From: Leptospira alstonii serovar Sichuan str. 79601
GTDB taxonomy: Bacteria > Spirochaetota > Leptospiria > Leptospirales > Leptospiraceae
Assembly: GCF_000347175.1 (NCBI RefSeq)
Contig: NZ_ANIK01000003.1
Location: forward strand, 87,501 to 151,500
Reading direction: 5' to 3'
Length of the DNA stretch: 64,000 nucleotides
This document shows positions 1 to 22,116 of this stretch, piece by piece; position 1 is the first letter of the stretch, and the number at the start of each line of letters is the position of its first letter. Under the pieces are notes generated by a model that had not been told where the DNA came from, ran no database searches, and saw only the letters and a program-made list of their open reading frames with translations. The position numbers and the translations under genes were made by a program.

Positions 1-2
1 TA

Positions 3-848
3 TTGATCAAAATCCCCTTCAACCAAGAAGTTTACATAGATAATTTTTCAGATATCAATATACGTATTAACAATATTAACGCGCGATGGGTCAAAATCCG
101 ATACAAAAAGTTTTCCGGGTATGTTTTCGGAGCTTATATTTTGCTTAAAGATATAGATGATTCAAACCGCGTTTTCGGCTCGGAGAGACTGCCATTCAAT
201 TTATCGACATACGATGATTCTCAATACAATCATTTTACTAATATTCAGAAAGAAACTTTGAAGACAATATTCAAAAGTAAAGCGTTCAACATCATCCATG
301 ACGAATATTTCAAGAATAACGCCGATCGAAACTATGATTATTTTAAACAACATCAGGAATTTATCGTTATCAAAGTTATGCCCGCATCCTTTTTCAGTAA
401 CCGTGATCTAATTTATATAGTTTACGATTCTGTAATATCGAGAATAAGAATAGTTATCTTCAATGGCATTGATAATTCATTTTTAAAATTGTACGACGAC
501 TTAAAAGTCATCAATTGTTTATCGAATGATAGCTGCGGATTTAGTCCGATTTATTCGATGGATTTTAGCGTAGGCGGTCTTCTTTCCGAATCGAAAGATG
601 CCATAATCAAAGATCCGATCCTTTTCATAAAGAAACATGATTTGGCGAAATATACGAATATCAAACAAGATAGTACTTTTATACCTTCTGCAGGCTGTTT
701 TGCTTTAGGCGTCAATTCCAATAATTTACTCGATTTCAATTCATTCTGCGTTAATACTTCACTTTATTATAATAATTGGGAATGTTTAAAACTTGAAAAA
801 CAAAGGAATCGATTTCTTCACTACTACGGACAAGCATTTGCAGACTAA
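3..848 (+). CDS. SH3-like domain protein, 5' end outside the window
   Basis: The reading frame is open to the left edge, so the true start and any signal peptide lie outside the window; the first in-window TTG is probably not the start. Near the N-terminus the stretch WVKIRYKKFSGYVFGAYI has the spacing of a bacterial SH3 domain (W-x-K-V-x-Y then G-W/Y-V). The remaining 230 residues are rich in Asn, Asp, Tyr and Phe and match nothing I recognise. Leptospira encodes several SH3-domain lipoproteins, so a periplasmic or surface protein is possible. It ends 43 bases before the next gene on the same strand, so co-transcription is plausible. Function unknown. Confidence 0.6.
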   Translation: MIKIPFNQEVYIDNFSDINIRINNINARWVKIRYKKFSGYVFGAYILLKDIDDSNRVFGSERLPFNLSTYDDSQYNHFTNIQKETLKTIFKSKAFNIIHDEYFKNNADRNYDYFKQHQEFIVIKVMPASFFSNRDLIYIVYDSVISRIRIVIFNGIDNSFLKLYDDLKVINCLSNDSCGFSPIYSMDFSVGGLLSESKDAIIKDPILFIKKHDLAKYTNIKQDSTFIPSAGCFALGVNSNNLLDFNSFCVNTSLYYNNWECLKLEKQRNRFLHYYGQAFAD

Positions 849-891
849 AGCTCAAAAGCTGCGACAATCAGCTAATCACTACTTCAAATCA

Positions 892-1296
892 ATGAATACA
901 CGACTTACGATTCTTGTTGTCCTACTTTTCGTTATGACAGTTATTGCGCCTGCGAATTTGGTCGGAGAAAATAAAACCGTCAATTTCGAAACCCGTTGCG
1001 GATGGCTCAGCAATCCGACACCGGCAAATATATCATTGTATGATCGAGATGCAGAATGGACGATCGGAGTCCAAGGCGGTTATCAAGTGGCTGGGGATTG
1101 GCAATGGCCAACCTTCCAATCAGGTCAGTGGGTGCAAACCAACTCCGGCAGCTATGGCTATGGTTGCGCGTGTTTACGACTTCGCGCAAGTAAACAAACT
1201 CACGAGGTATTGGAGATCAAAACCGCACGGGGAATTTTATTAACGAAATGTCGACAAGATCTTGCATTGAAGAAATGGGGCCGAATGTTTCAATGA
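892..1296 (+). CDS. DUF4087 family secreted protein
   Basis: A 134-residue protein with a hydrophobic signal peptide (LTILVVLLFVMTVIAPANL), followed by a mature part matching my memory of the DUF4087 family: ETRCGWLSNPTPANISLYDRD, then a W-T-I-G-V-Q-G-G-Y segment, then GSYGYGCACLRLR, with a last Cys in TKCRQDLALKKWG. Five Cys in all, three close together, suit disulfides in the periplasm. The frame extends upstream to 793, but that part overlaps the preceding gene; the ATG at 892 puts the signal peptide at the N-terminus. DUF4087 is, as far as I recall, mainly proteobacterial, so transfer is possible. Function is not known. Confidence 0.75.
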   Translation: MNTRLTILVVLLFVMTVIAPANLVGENKTVNFETRCGWLSNPTPANISLYDRDAEWTIGVQGGYQVAGDWQWPTFQSGQWVQTNSGSYGYGCACLRLRASKQTHEVLEIKTARGILLTKCRQDLALKKWGRMFQ

Positions 1297-1384
1297 AAAA
1301 TACATAACGGATCACCGGCATAATTTAAGAATTCGTTTTAATTCGAAAATTTCAGTTTAAAAATTCTCTACGTTTTCACTTCTA

Positions 1385-1573
1385 ATGTTTTGTATTCTCG
1401 GAATCGGAATGATGTTATTTACCGATTATAAATCCGAAAGAATCGCGTGTGGAGAGGATGTTTCACAATTAAGCGGTTATAGTTTAATGACTCCAATTTG
1501 GTGAACAATTTTGGCAATTGCATTCCTATCCGGTATTGTAAATTACGCTCTTCTTTCCGGTTGGAATTTCTAA
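1385..1573 (+). pseudogene. Small membrane protein gene with an in-frame TGA
   Basis: From ATG at 1385 the frame reads 39 codons (MFCILGIGMMLFTDYKSE at the start), meets TGA at 1502-1504 directly after a Trp codon, then stays open for 22 more codons (ILAIAFLSGIVNYALLSGWN) to TAA. Both halves look like membrane-spanning segments, so the pair reads as one broken two-helix protein of about 62 residues. The frame is open for eight codons before the ATG and no ribosome binding site is visible. It could also be chance hydrophobic coding in AT-rich DNA. Confidence 0.35.
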
Positions 1574-1715
1574 ACTGAGAATACTCAAAGTTTTAATAAA
1601 CTGTACTTGTGAATCCAGCTAAAAAAACAAGGCCAGTGATTTCTAACTTTGACATATGACTCGCTTCACATAACATTAGGTGGCAGCGATAAAAAATACC
1701 ATAAAGATAAAATAT

Positions 1716-2113
<398 letters not shown>

Positions 2114-2173
2114 AACTTTATCCGCCCTTTCTATAAGATGATTTTTGTTTCATCAATTCAAAATCTTTCATTC

Positions 2174-4552
<2,379 letters not shown>

Positions 4553-4616
4553 GATACTAAAATAGAATTTTGATCTGCTTTGTCTTCACAGATTCTTTTT
4601 GTTTGTTTTTGAATAG

Positions 4617-4660
4617 GAGCTTGTCCCAAGACCTGAAAAAGAAAACGTGGGAGTTCCCAC
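4617..4660. repeat. Short copy of the GAGTTTGTCC / GTGGGAACTCCCAC repeat
   Basis: GAGCTTGTCCCAAGACC at 4617-4633 and the near-palindrome GTGGGAGTTCCCAC at 4647-4660 (arms GTGGGA/TCCCAC) are the two ends of the 75-base repeat described at 4791-4865, here with the middle missing. Confidence 0.6.
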
Positions 4661-4790
4661 TTACTAGGAGTCAGTGGATAGGAATCAGATTAACCTTGCC
4701 TGTCAGACATTGACCTTTTTTTGACCAGTGTTTCTCCTATTTTATCCATAACAGCACGGAAGAGATTCAAGTTACCGTTCGTTTAAAAAC

Positions 4791-4865
4791 GTGGGAGTTC
4801 CCACATTTTTGTAAAACTCAGGCGTCTCACTCTACAAATCGTTCGATAGGTTTTGGGACAAACTC
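4791..4865 (-). repeat. 75-base dispersed repeat, copy 1
   Basis: Begins with the near-palindrome GTGGGAGTTCCCAC and ends with TTTTGGGACAAACTC. Its reverse complement aligns without gaps to 37806-37880; by eye 54 of 75 bases match, with both ends and a central GAGACGCCT best kept. It is in the gene-free stretch upstream of rsmG. Confidence 0.7.
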
Positions 4866-4913
4866 GTTGAAGAAAAATGTGTTTATAAACTTTTTTCCAC
4901 AAGAACGTTATTC

Positions 4914-4943
4914 TTGATTTTTACTCATTTTTAGATCTATAAA
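4914..4943 (+). promoter_or_regulatory. Sigma-70-type promoter candidate
   Basis: TTGATT at 4914-4919 and TATAAA at 4938-4943 with an 18-base spacer, in AT-rich DNA. It would drive the small reading frame at 5038. Pattern match only. Confidence 0.4.
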
Positions 4944-5037
4944 TATTGATGTTTGAAACCGATTTTTTCTTGTGCTTCACTTAAAGTTTCAAACCTAAAA
5001 AGGCAAAACGCCCGAACTTATTCAAGGAAAGAATAAA

Positions 5038-5133
5038 ATGATAAACGGAAAACGGGATGATCTTGAACATCAGATCGAAAGAATGTATCGACAATATTAT
5101 AAAAGACTTATATTAGAGTTGTTAAAAAATTAA
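5038..5133 (+). CDS. Small reading frame ending inside a MITE
   Basis: ATG at 5038 has a good ribosome binding site (AAGGAAAG) and a promoter-like sequence about 95 bases upstream. The 31-residue product starts MINGKRDDLEHQIERMYRQ and ends LELLKN, where the last residues come from the terminal repeat of the MITE that begins at 5116. The remaining peptide is charged and Tyr/Arg-rich and matches no family I know. It is probably a gene cut short by the insertion rather than an intact small protein. Confidence 0.4.
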   Translation: MINGKRDDLEHQIERMYRQYYKRLILELLKN

Positions 5134-5216
5134 TTCTCCATCTGTTTTCGTTTCATTGAAATGGACGATTGAAGCAGTTTTGTTAATCACGACTATGGAA
5201 TTTTTCAACAACTCTA
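5114..5216 (+). mobile_element. 99-bp MITE, copy 1
   Basis: A 99-bp element (5116-5214) with terminal inverted repeats GAGTTGTTaAAAAATT and AATTTTTCAACAACTC (the lower-case base is the one mismatch), flanked by TA on each side. An inverted second copy of the same length lies at 54211-54309; aligned by eye they differ at 7 positions. There is no coding capacity, so movement would need a transposase in trans. TA flanks suit IS630/Tc1-mariner-type transposases, which is an inference. Confidence 0.8.
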
Positions 5217-5696
5217 ATATTCGTCTACATCAGTATTCAAATTTTCTAACTTCCGATTTACAACGTGTCCCGAAATTTAATTTTGTCTTACAGCGTCTGT
5301 TAACACTTAATCTCACTTTACCAGAAAGGGGCGCGAGATATTTTTCAACCACGTTGGAAGCCGTTCACAAAACTCAACCGAACTCACGTTAAAAGAGGAA
5401 ATTTTTAGTTTTTCTTGAGATCCTTTAAAACAATCCCCGCGCAAAGGATCGATGCGGGGTCCATTCCATTCCAGTTTGATTCCCGATGGATCGGTGAACC
5501 GGAATGGACCGGAGCTGAGAGCCTGGTGGTCGGGCAGTTTCAACCGATTTCTTTTTATCGAAAAAATCGCCCCGACCATGCGCCCGCTTCTATCGGCAAA
5601 TGATTGCGGTAATCCTACGTTGCCACTCGAAGTACGTTCGTGAGTTTCGAAACTTTAAAAAAGTTTAATGTTATTTTACGTCTAAATTCTTAAAGA
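5217..5696. other. Gene-poor interval downstream of the MITE
   Basis: No convincing gene. A minus-strand frame (about 5313-5660) contains FRFTDPSGIKLEW, which resembles the last strand of VOC/glyoxalase domains, but it lacks the rest of the domain and a credible start, so it may be a fossil. CGAACTCACGTTA at 5379-5391 is the end of a repeat also found at 42805-42840 and 34286-34321. The 3' end of the M20 peptidase gene is at the right border. Confidence 0.4.
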
Positions 5697-7151
5697 TCAT
5701 TCAGGAGCGTTATTAAATCCTATAACCGTCTTATGAAGAATTTCGATTCCGGTTTTCAGATGTTCAATCGTAGTACTTTCATTCTTACCGTGAATTCCAT
5801 CAATCTCATCCGAACTCATCAGAGCGGGAATCAAACCGTAACATTTAAAACCGGCCATTCTTAAGTAAGAAGAATCCGTCGTACCCGGAGACAAAAAAGG
5901 AGTTACGACCGCATTGGGAACAACCTGTTGAACGACTCCCGATAAAATTTTGAAATACTTAGAATCCACCGGTGAAATTGTTCCCGGTTCCAAATGTCTC
6001 ACAGTAACTTTGACACTATACTTTTTTGCGAGCGTCTTTACTTTTTCAAGGATCTCATTCTCATCGAAACCCGGCAAAATTCTGATATCAACGGTTCCAT
6101 TTGTTTTGGACGTTATCACATTGATTCCCGCCTGATGTGTATCGATTCCGGTGATACTCACGGAGTTACTGGTCATCGCCCGTAGATGTTTGTTTGAGCG
6201 AATGACTCCGTTTAAAATCAGACCTAATAAAGGATTACGAGATCTCTTTAAAACAAACGAGTTCGGAAAAGGACTTACTTCTCCCATTTGATAAAAGAAA
6301 GAAGCGGTCTCGTCTTTGATGATTACGACCTCGTTCATCTTTTTTAAATCCGTTAGAAAATCAATGAAATTGAGCGCCGCATATTGAACCGGCGGGGTGC
6401 TTCCGTGACCGGAAATGTCTTCCGATTCCAAATCCAACCAGATAATACCTTTTTCCGCGTGTTGAATATTGAAGATCTTACTTCCTTTTACGATTACGTC
6501 TTTTGTTCCGACACCGCCTTCGTTATGAACGAATTCATATCCGTTGAAGATCTCTCTGTGTTTTGCGATCAAAAATCTCATTCCGAACTCGGAACGACTT
6601 TCTTCATCGGACACCGCTAGATACATTAGATTTTTTTTAAGTTTTATTCCGGAATCATGAATCAAAAAGAACGTATAAAGTTCCATGATGCCGAGACCCT
6701 TCATGTCCACTGCGCCTCTTCCGTAAATCCGATCTCCTTTTCTTACTCCCGAGAACGGAGCTTCATCCCATTCGTTCGGGTCCGCTTCCACTACGTCGAT
6801 ATGACTTGTAAGAATCAGTCCACCTTCCGGATCGCTTCCTTTGATCTCGGCCATGATACTCGCCCTTTCCGGTTTTCCGGGAACATTGAAAATCGTCGTT
6901 TTGATTCCGCGTTTATCAAAGAGACTTTTTAAAAATAAAACCGCTTGTTTTTCATTTCCTCGAACCGTTTGAATTCTAAGATAGGCCTGCAAATCTTTCG
7001 AAGCTTCTTCCGCAAGTTTCCCGTAATCGCGCTCTTCAAACTTTGCGGCGGGTGTTAAAGATTGGATTCCTTTTTCTGTAACGAAAATCGTATAGAGTAA
7101 AAACAAAACCAAAACTCCTAAAAGGCCGAATGCGATTTTCTTTCGATTCAT
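5697..7151 (-). CDS. M20 family metallopeptidase, membrane-anchored
   Basis: A 484-residue M20 zinc peptidase of the carboxypeptidase S / PM20D1 type, which cleaves or forms amide bonds at peptide or N-acyl amino acid ends. An N-terminal hydrophobic segment ([18 protein letters not shown]) without a lipobox suggests an anchored periplasmic enzyme. Metal and catalytic motifs are in place: [29 protein letters not shown] with the general-base Glu, HNEGG, and the C-terminal GIHGKNES zinc His. The dimerisation domain lies between. Single gene, facing away from the next plus-strand gene. Substrate cannot be told from sequence. Confidence 0.9.
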   Translation of the reverse strand: MNRKKIAFGLLGVLVLFLLYTIFVTEKGIQSLTPAAKFEERDYGKLAEEASKDLQAYLRIQTVRGNEKQAVLFLKSLFDKRGIKTTIFNVPGKPERASIMAEIKGSDPEGGLILTSHIDVVEADPNEWDEAPFSGVRKGDRIYGRGAVDMKGLGIMELYTFFLIHDSGIKLKKNLMYLAVSDEESRSEFGMRFLIAKHREIFNGYEFVHNEGGVGTKDVIVKGSKIFNIQHAEKGIIWLDLESEDISGHGSTPPVQYAALNFIDFLTDLKKMNEVVIIKDETASFFYQMGEVSPFPNSFVLKRSRNPLLGLILNGVIRSNKHLRAMTSNSVSITGIDTHQAGINVITSKTNGTVDIRILPGFDENEILEKVKTLAKKYSVKVTVRHLEPGTISPVDSKYFKILSGVVQQVVPNAVVTPFLSPGTTDSSYLRMAGFKCYGLIPALMSSDEIDGIHGKNESTTIEHLKTGIEILHKTVIGFNNAPE

Positions 7152-7421
7152 TTGTAATTCTCCTCGGTGCGGGAAAAGATACCTAAGCCCACTTTCCTTT
7201 CAAGGCATTTACGTTGGAGAACTTGTTTGTTTTTCGCGCGCGACTCCGATTTGCCGTTAATCTTTTTGATCGTTTTCCGATGATTGTAGGGTAGAGGTTA
7301 TACGATGATCCGAATTCTATTTGCAGTTTATTCCGAATTCCTCATTTCCTTTCGAAGAAAGAAAAAAAAGAATCCTTTCCGATTCAAGAATTTATTCTCT
7401 AAGTTTATGAAGGGAGTTTAT

Positions 7422-8225
<804 letters not shown>

Positions 8226-8235
8226 TCTTTCCGTT

Positions 8236-8264
8236 GGAGGCCGCTTTAATTTTAGAGCGGCTCC
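8236..8264 (+). terminator. Hairpin after the YD-like protein gene
   Basis: GGAGGCCGCT, loop TTAATTTTAG, AGCGGCTCC forms a 9-bp stem with one bulged G, 10 bases after the stop codon. The following T-run is weak (TACTTTC), so it is a likely but not ideal intrinsic terminator. Confidence 0.5.
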
Positions 8265-8850
8265 TACTTTCAACTCCCCGAAACTTCCATCACTTCCATT
8301 TCGTTTTTGGAACAAGTTCCTATGAATCATCAGTTTCCAAATCCTCTCGTTTTTCTTTTGTGCGGCAGTGCCAATTCATTTTGTAGAACTTAAAGCTAAA
8401 TCAGAATTCATATAAGGTAGATACAGAAGGAAAGATCTTTGATCGCGATAGTAAATCTCATACAACAAAGAGCCCTTCTAAAACCTGCTTTCTAAAATCC
8501 AAAATGAGATCAAAGCTTAATCTGGGTTGAACTATGGCAAGAAACACTAGAAAAGATTTTCTAGAAAGACATTCCAAAACCTTAAGCTCAACCAACTCAA
8601 ATCAATGTACAAGTTCCTAAAAGTACTGGGATCTACACAATTTTATATTACAAAAAAAGTTTTCCGTATGAGTTCGCTCCTGCACTAACCCAGGTAAAAC
8701 CTTGTAAGAGTTTCGACAATTTTACAAATCACAATCGATTCTTCGGATTTAGAATCCCGCAAATAACTGAGGTTTAATCCATAGGACACAAAAAAGATTT
8801 TTAAAAAATCGAATCTTCCTTCTCGGTCTGACTTTCTACTCATGCACACA
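8265..8850. other. Non-coding stretch between convergent genes
   Basis: No gene, RNA gene or long repeat recognised. All frames are broken by stops and the longest fragments look like noise. It may be decayed coding DNA. Confidence 0.4.
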
Positions 8851-8877
8851 AAAGAAAAAACCCGGACTAATTCCGGG
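8851..8877 (-). terminator. Intrinsic terminator of mnmG
   Basis: On the minus strand CCCGGA, loop ATTAG, TCCGGG is followed by TTTTTTCTT. It lies 88 bases beyond the mnmG stop codon. Confidence 0.8.
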
Positions 8878-8889
8878 CTTTCAAAAAAC

Positions 8890-8903
8890 GTTTCATGTGA
8901 AAC
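8890..8903. promoter_or_regulatory. parS-like site 2
   Basis: GTTTCATGTGAAAC differs from the parS core at one central base (C to T) and is embedded in CGTTTCATGTGAAACG. It is 728 bases from site 1, inside the mnmG 3' untranslated region. Variants with this central base occur among parS sites of other bacteria; ParB binding here is inferred. Confidence 0.75.
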
Positions 8904-8924
8904 GCGAACGTAAATCGGAATCCC

Positions 8925-8938
8925 GTCGGAACTCCGAC
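8925..8938. repeat. GTCGGAACTCCGAC palindrome
   Basis: Arms GTCGGA and TCCGAC around AC; a second arm (GTCGGA) follows after 7 bases, so two alternative hairpins can form. Related to the GTGGGAACTCCCAC ends of the dispersed repeats. Confidence 0.45.
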
Positions 8939-8964
8939 ATCCTTTGTCGGAAGATTTTACGGTA

Positions 8965-10872
<1,908 letters not shown>

Positions 10873-10973
10873 CGAGATTCAACTTCCTGAAAATAAATTA
10901 CAAATTTTAGAATGAGATGTTTCGCAAGTTATCGAACGTATCGATTGCAAGATGAATCGACAGCAGACTTAAC

Positions 10974-11015
<42 letters not shown>

Positions 11016-11016
11016 T

Positions 11017-11940
<924 letters not shown>

Positions 11941-11947
11941 AGAAAGA

Positions 11948-12880
11948 ATGAGTTCGTTTCAACTAGACGATATCTTAGGACAAGAAGTAGCTCTTACGTT
12001 CTTAAAAAGATACACATCGAGACCGGAAACGATTCCTCCTCTTCTTATCTTTCACGGCCCCGACGGAACCGGAAAGGAATCCGCATCGGAACGTTTCATT
12101 AAGAATGTATTGTGTTTCGAAGGAACTTCCTGCGGAGTTTGCGCGTCCTGCAAAGCGTTCATGCACCACTCACATCCCGATTACATTCGGTTTCCGGAAG
12201 AAAGCGGTAAGATTATACCAATCGGAAGCGAAGACAATCCGGATGAGTTTTCGATTCGATGGTTGATCCGTTCTCGATTGAATTATCGACCTCATCTTTC
12301 CCGATTTCGTTTTATCGTTTTTCCGGATGCGTCCTTAATCGGAAACGAAGCCGAGACCGCATTATTAAAATCGTTGGAAGAAGCTCCTCACTTTTCAAGA
12401 TTTATCTTTATCGTAAACAATCTGGACAAATTGAAAGAGACGATCGTGAGCAGAGCTATTTGTATTCCGTTTCAATATTTGAATCAAAACGATTTAAAAA
12501 GAATCAACACAAACTTTGGACTTACCACACTTCCGTTTCAAGGCGGAAGTCTCGTATCATCGGACTGTCCGAGGGAAGTAATGGATTTGATTCAGGAAAA
12601 AATCAAGGATCGATTGGAAACGGGACTCGATCTTTTAAAACTCGAATCGTGGATCCTTTCTTACAAAGACGAACATCCAGAATGGAAGGAAAATTTTTCT
12701 TATAAAGAATTTTTAGAATTAATAAGTCTTGTTTTAATCTACGAATATACGAGAACGGGTTACGAAAATAATCTCTCAAAGATAGAAGCAATCTTTCAAT
12801 TCAAAGCCGAACTTCACAAAAGAATCACCGGTATCGATACAATCGCACTTTCAAGATTGTTTTTTCAAATTTCTCTTTAA
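11948..12880 (+). CDS. holB: DNA polymerase III delta' subunit
   Basis: A 310-residue clamp-loader subunit of the AAA+ family. It begins with DDILGQEVALTFLKRY, has a P-loop-like HGPDGTGKES, the zinc-binding cysteines of CGVCASC, and TALLKSLEEAPHFSRFIFI followed by the SRAICIPF sensor region. The C-terminal collar domain is divergent. With holA (27.1 kb) it gives two of the three clamp-loader proteins in this window. It is 7 bases after ilvE, so probably the same transcript. Confidence 0.9.
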   Translation: MSSFQLDDILGQEVALTFLKRYTSRPETIPPLLIFHGPDGTGKESASERFIKNVLCFEGTSCGVCASCKAFMHHSHPDYIRFPEESGKIIPIGSEDNPDEFSIRWLIRSRLNYRPHLSRFRFIVFPDASLIGNEAETALLKSLEEAPHFSRFIFIVNNLDKLKETIVSRAICIPFQYLNQNDLKRINTNFGLTTLPFQGGSLVSSDCPREVMDLIQEKIKDRLETGLDLLKLESWILSYKDEHPEWKENFSYKEFLELISLVLIYEYTRTGYENNLSKIEAIFQFKAELHKRITGIDTIALSRLFFQISL

Positions 12881-13041
12881 TATACATTCTAAAATTTGAA
12901 TATATATTCCTTAAAAAACATTCAGCCAAACGTCGTCTGAAGTATGTGAATAGATCGTTTTTATATTTGAGACATAATTAATTATTAAAAACATAAACAT
13001 CTTCTTTTTTTAGCGGAAGATTCCAATTCCGGAATTTTCAT
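12881..13041. other. AT-rich interval upstream of the dnaA promoter
   Basis: No gene. It is very AT-rich and holds TGTGAATAG at 12945-12953, one base from the reverse of a DnaA box (TTATNCACA), and GAGACATAATTA at 12969-12980, whose GACATAAT core recurs at 14634 and (reversed) 14681 on the other side of dnaA. It could be one arm of a bipartite origin. Confidence 0.4.
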
Positions 13042-13072
13042 TTGAGTACAAGGCTTCTTCAAAAAATACTGT
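13042..13072 (+). promoter_or_regulatory. Putative dnaA promoter
   Basis: TTGAGT at 13042-13047 with either AATACT (17-base spacer) or TACTGT (19-base spacer) as the -10. Transcription would start near 13078, giving a leader of about 138 bases. Confidence 0.4.
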
Positions 13073-13195
13073 ATTCTCATTCGTAGGGTTCCGGGACTCC
13101 GGAGCCGAATTGAAAAATCGTTTTATTCAATCGAATTGAGAATTTTTTTAGTTCGAACCCGCAGAAGTCTCTTCAAACGAGAGGGCTTTTTGTTT
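13073..13195 (+). promoter_or_regulatory. Structured dnaA leader with two terminator-like hairpins
   Basis: ATTCTCATTCG (13073-13083) can pair with CGAATTGAGAAT (13132-13143), which is followed by seven T. CGAATTGAA (13106-13114) can also pair with 13078-13083 or, with a bulge, with TTCAATCG (13126-13133), so alternative folds exclude each other. A second stem, AGTCTCT with AGAGGGCT (13166-13188), is followed by TTTTGTTTT and ends about 10 bases before the dnaA ribosome binding site. This has the layout of an attenuator; no known riboswitch class is recognised. Confidence 0.5.
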
Positions 13196-13215
13196 TATTA
13201 TTTTTGGAGGAAGCG

Positions 13216-15960
<2,745 letters not shown>

Positions 15961-16039
15961 GAACCTCCGAGCAAAATTCGAAAGAACTTTGCAGCTTGAT
16001 ATTTCCGTAGAATAAAATTTAATTTAACGATAAGCTGTA

Positions 16040-17137
16040 ATGTTTTTAAAACATCTTACTCTTCAGAATTTTAGAAATCACGAAGAACTGAGCCTGGATT
16101 TCAATTCCAGGCTTATTTTTTTTGTGGGAGATAACGGAGAGGGAAAAACGAATCTTCTCGAAGCGATTTGTATGTTGTCCTGGTTGAAAAGTTTTCGCGA
16201 ACCCGAGGATTCCAATTTGATTCGATGGGGTTCTGAAAATTATTTTCTTAGGGGAAGAATCCAAGAAAATCAAAAAGAATCCGTGTTGGAAATCGGATTT
16301 ACCGCAAAACCTACGGTTAAAAGAAAATTAAAGTTCAATCAAGAAGAAGTAAAAAAAAGAACCGATCTGATCGGTAAGTTTATTACGGTTTTATTAACTC
16401 CAATGGACTTGAAAATCATAGAATCGGGTCCGGCAGAAAGAAGAAAATTCATAGATGCGTTTATTTCCTCTTTCGATCCGTTTTATCTCGAATCCCTTCT
16501 TGAATATAATAAAATTCTAAAGCACAGAAACGCTTTGTTGAAAACGGGCGGCTCCGATGCCTCTCATCTGTCGATTTGGGATAAAAAACTGATCGAAAAA
16601 GGGGTTATCATTCTTAATAAAAGAGAAGAAATCGTCCTGGAATTAAACTCGTTTTATCAAACGAACCTGAATAGATTGAGCGGTGGAAAAGACGAACTTG
16701 AAATGACTTACAAACCCAACGTAAAAAACGAAAACGAATTCGTAGAAAAGCTCGGCCGTAATTTGGGAAGGGATTTGAGGCTCGGTTACACTTCGGTAGG
16801 AATTCATAGAGACGATCTTTTTATCGGAAGCAACGAACGTGATATCACCGAGTTCGGATCTCAAGGCCAAAAAAGAAGTACGGTAATCGCTTTAAAAACC
16901 GCTACTTTCAATTATTATAGAAATGTATTAAATACTACGCCGGTTTTATTGATCGATGACGTAATTCGGGAATTAGACGTTAAACGAAGAGAGTATTTTG
17001 TGGACCTTGTCGTAAACGCGGGGCAGGCATTTTTTACCACAACCGATTTGGAAGGAATTCAAGATTATGTCGGTAAACTTCAGGATCAAAAACAGATTTT
17101 TCTAATTCGACAAGGAAACGTCCAATCTGTAGAATGA
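16040..17137 (+). CDS. recF: DNA replication and repair protein RecF
   Basis: A 365-residue SMC-like ATPase that helps RecO/RecR load RecA at gaps. It starts [16 protein letters not shown], has Walker [15 protein letters not shown] at residues 30-43, a signature region near [15 protein letters not shown], and Walker [12 protein letters not shown]. Its stop overlaps the next start by 4 bases (ATGA). Confidence 0.96.
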   Translation: MFLKHLTLQNFRNHEELSLDFNSRLIFFVGDNGEGKTNLLEAICMLSWLKSFREPEDSNLIRWGSENYFLRGRIQENQKESVLEIGFTAKPTVKRKLKFNQEEVKKRTDLIGKFITVLLTPMDLKIIESGPAERRKFIDAFISSFDPFYLESLLEYNKILKHRNALLKTGGSDASHLSIWDKKLIEKGVIILNKREEIVLELNSFYQTNLNRLSGGKDELEMTYKPNVKNENEFVEKLGRNLGRDLRLGYTSVGIHRDDLFIGSNERDITEFGSQGQKRSTVIALKTATFNYYRNVLNTTPVLLIDDVIRELDVKRREYFVDLVVNAGQAFFTTTDLEGIQDYVGKLQDQKQIFLIRQGNVQSVE

Positions 17138-17598
17138 AAGACGATTTGATTTCATCCAAAAAAATCGAAACTTCCGAGTTTCGTTCCGTTTTAAATCAAA
17201 TGGGAATTACGGAAGAAAATCTACAGGAAAAAATTTCCATTCATACGCTTCGAAACCGTTGGAAGGAAATAATAGGTCCCGTGTTCGCTTCGCATTCGGA
17301 AGTAAACTCGATTCAATTCGGTAAACTCCGAATTCTCGTTTCTCATAACGCTTATAAACAAGAATTACTTTTTTTGCAAAATCGCATCCTCCGAGAGTCC
17401 GCTCGGTTTTTAGGAAAAGGAATCGTTCGTTCGATTGAGATTTCCATCGGTAAACTAACGACTTCCTATTCTCCCGCTTTACCTGAAACCAAGGAAAAAA
17501 AAGGCTTGGAAGGCAAGGATGACTTAATCGCCATTCTTGAAAAAGAAACAGACCCCGAAGTTAAAAAACGTTACCTAGAGATTCTTCAATATCTTTGA
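17134..17598 (+). CDS. DciA-like protein (DUF721)
   Basis: A 154-residue protein with the DUF721 pattern: [17 protein letters not shown] followed by a beta-strand [19 protein letters not shown]. Members of this family (DciA) operate with the replicative helicase DnaB in bacteria that lack DnaC, so a helicase-operator role fits the position between recF and gyrB. The 40 C-terminal residues are Lys/Glu-rich and likely flexible. Translation is coupled to recF by the ATGA overlap. Confidence 0.8.
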   Translation: MKDDLISSKKIETSEFRSVLNQMGITEENLQEKISIHTLRNRWKEIIGPVFASHSEVNSIQFGKLRILVSHNAYKQELLFLQNRILRESARFLGKGIVRSIEISIGKLTTSYSPALPETKEKKGLEGKDDLIAILEKETDPEVKKRYLEILQYL

Positions 17599-17632
17599 TG
17601 ATTCGATGAATTTCCTTGCCTCCCTATGGTTT

Positions 17633-19589
<1,957 letters not shown>

Positions 19590-19607
19590 TCCAAAGGGAA
19601 TTCTGAA

Positions 19608-22112
<2,505 letters not shown>

Positions 22113-22116
22113 TTCA

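Noticed and set aside
4553..5037. Alternative origin upstream of rsmG
   Set aside because: TTATCCATA (4742) and TGTTTATAA (4880) resemble DnaA boxes, but they are only two, far apart, and the dnaA-dnaN gap has a denser cluster.
5156..5392. Plus-strand 78-codon open frame
   Set aside because: It begins inside the MITE and runs through unrelated DNA; composition and lack of a start signal show it is chance.
5313..5660. Minus-strand frame with VOC/glyoxalase-like FTDPSGIKLEW
   Set aside because: Only one short motif fits, the rest of the fold is missing and there is no ribosome binding site. Kept as a note in the interval entry.
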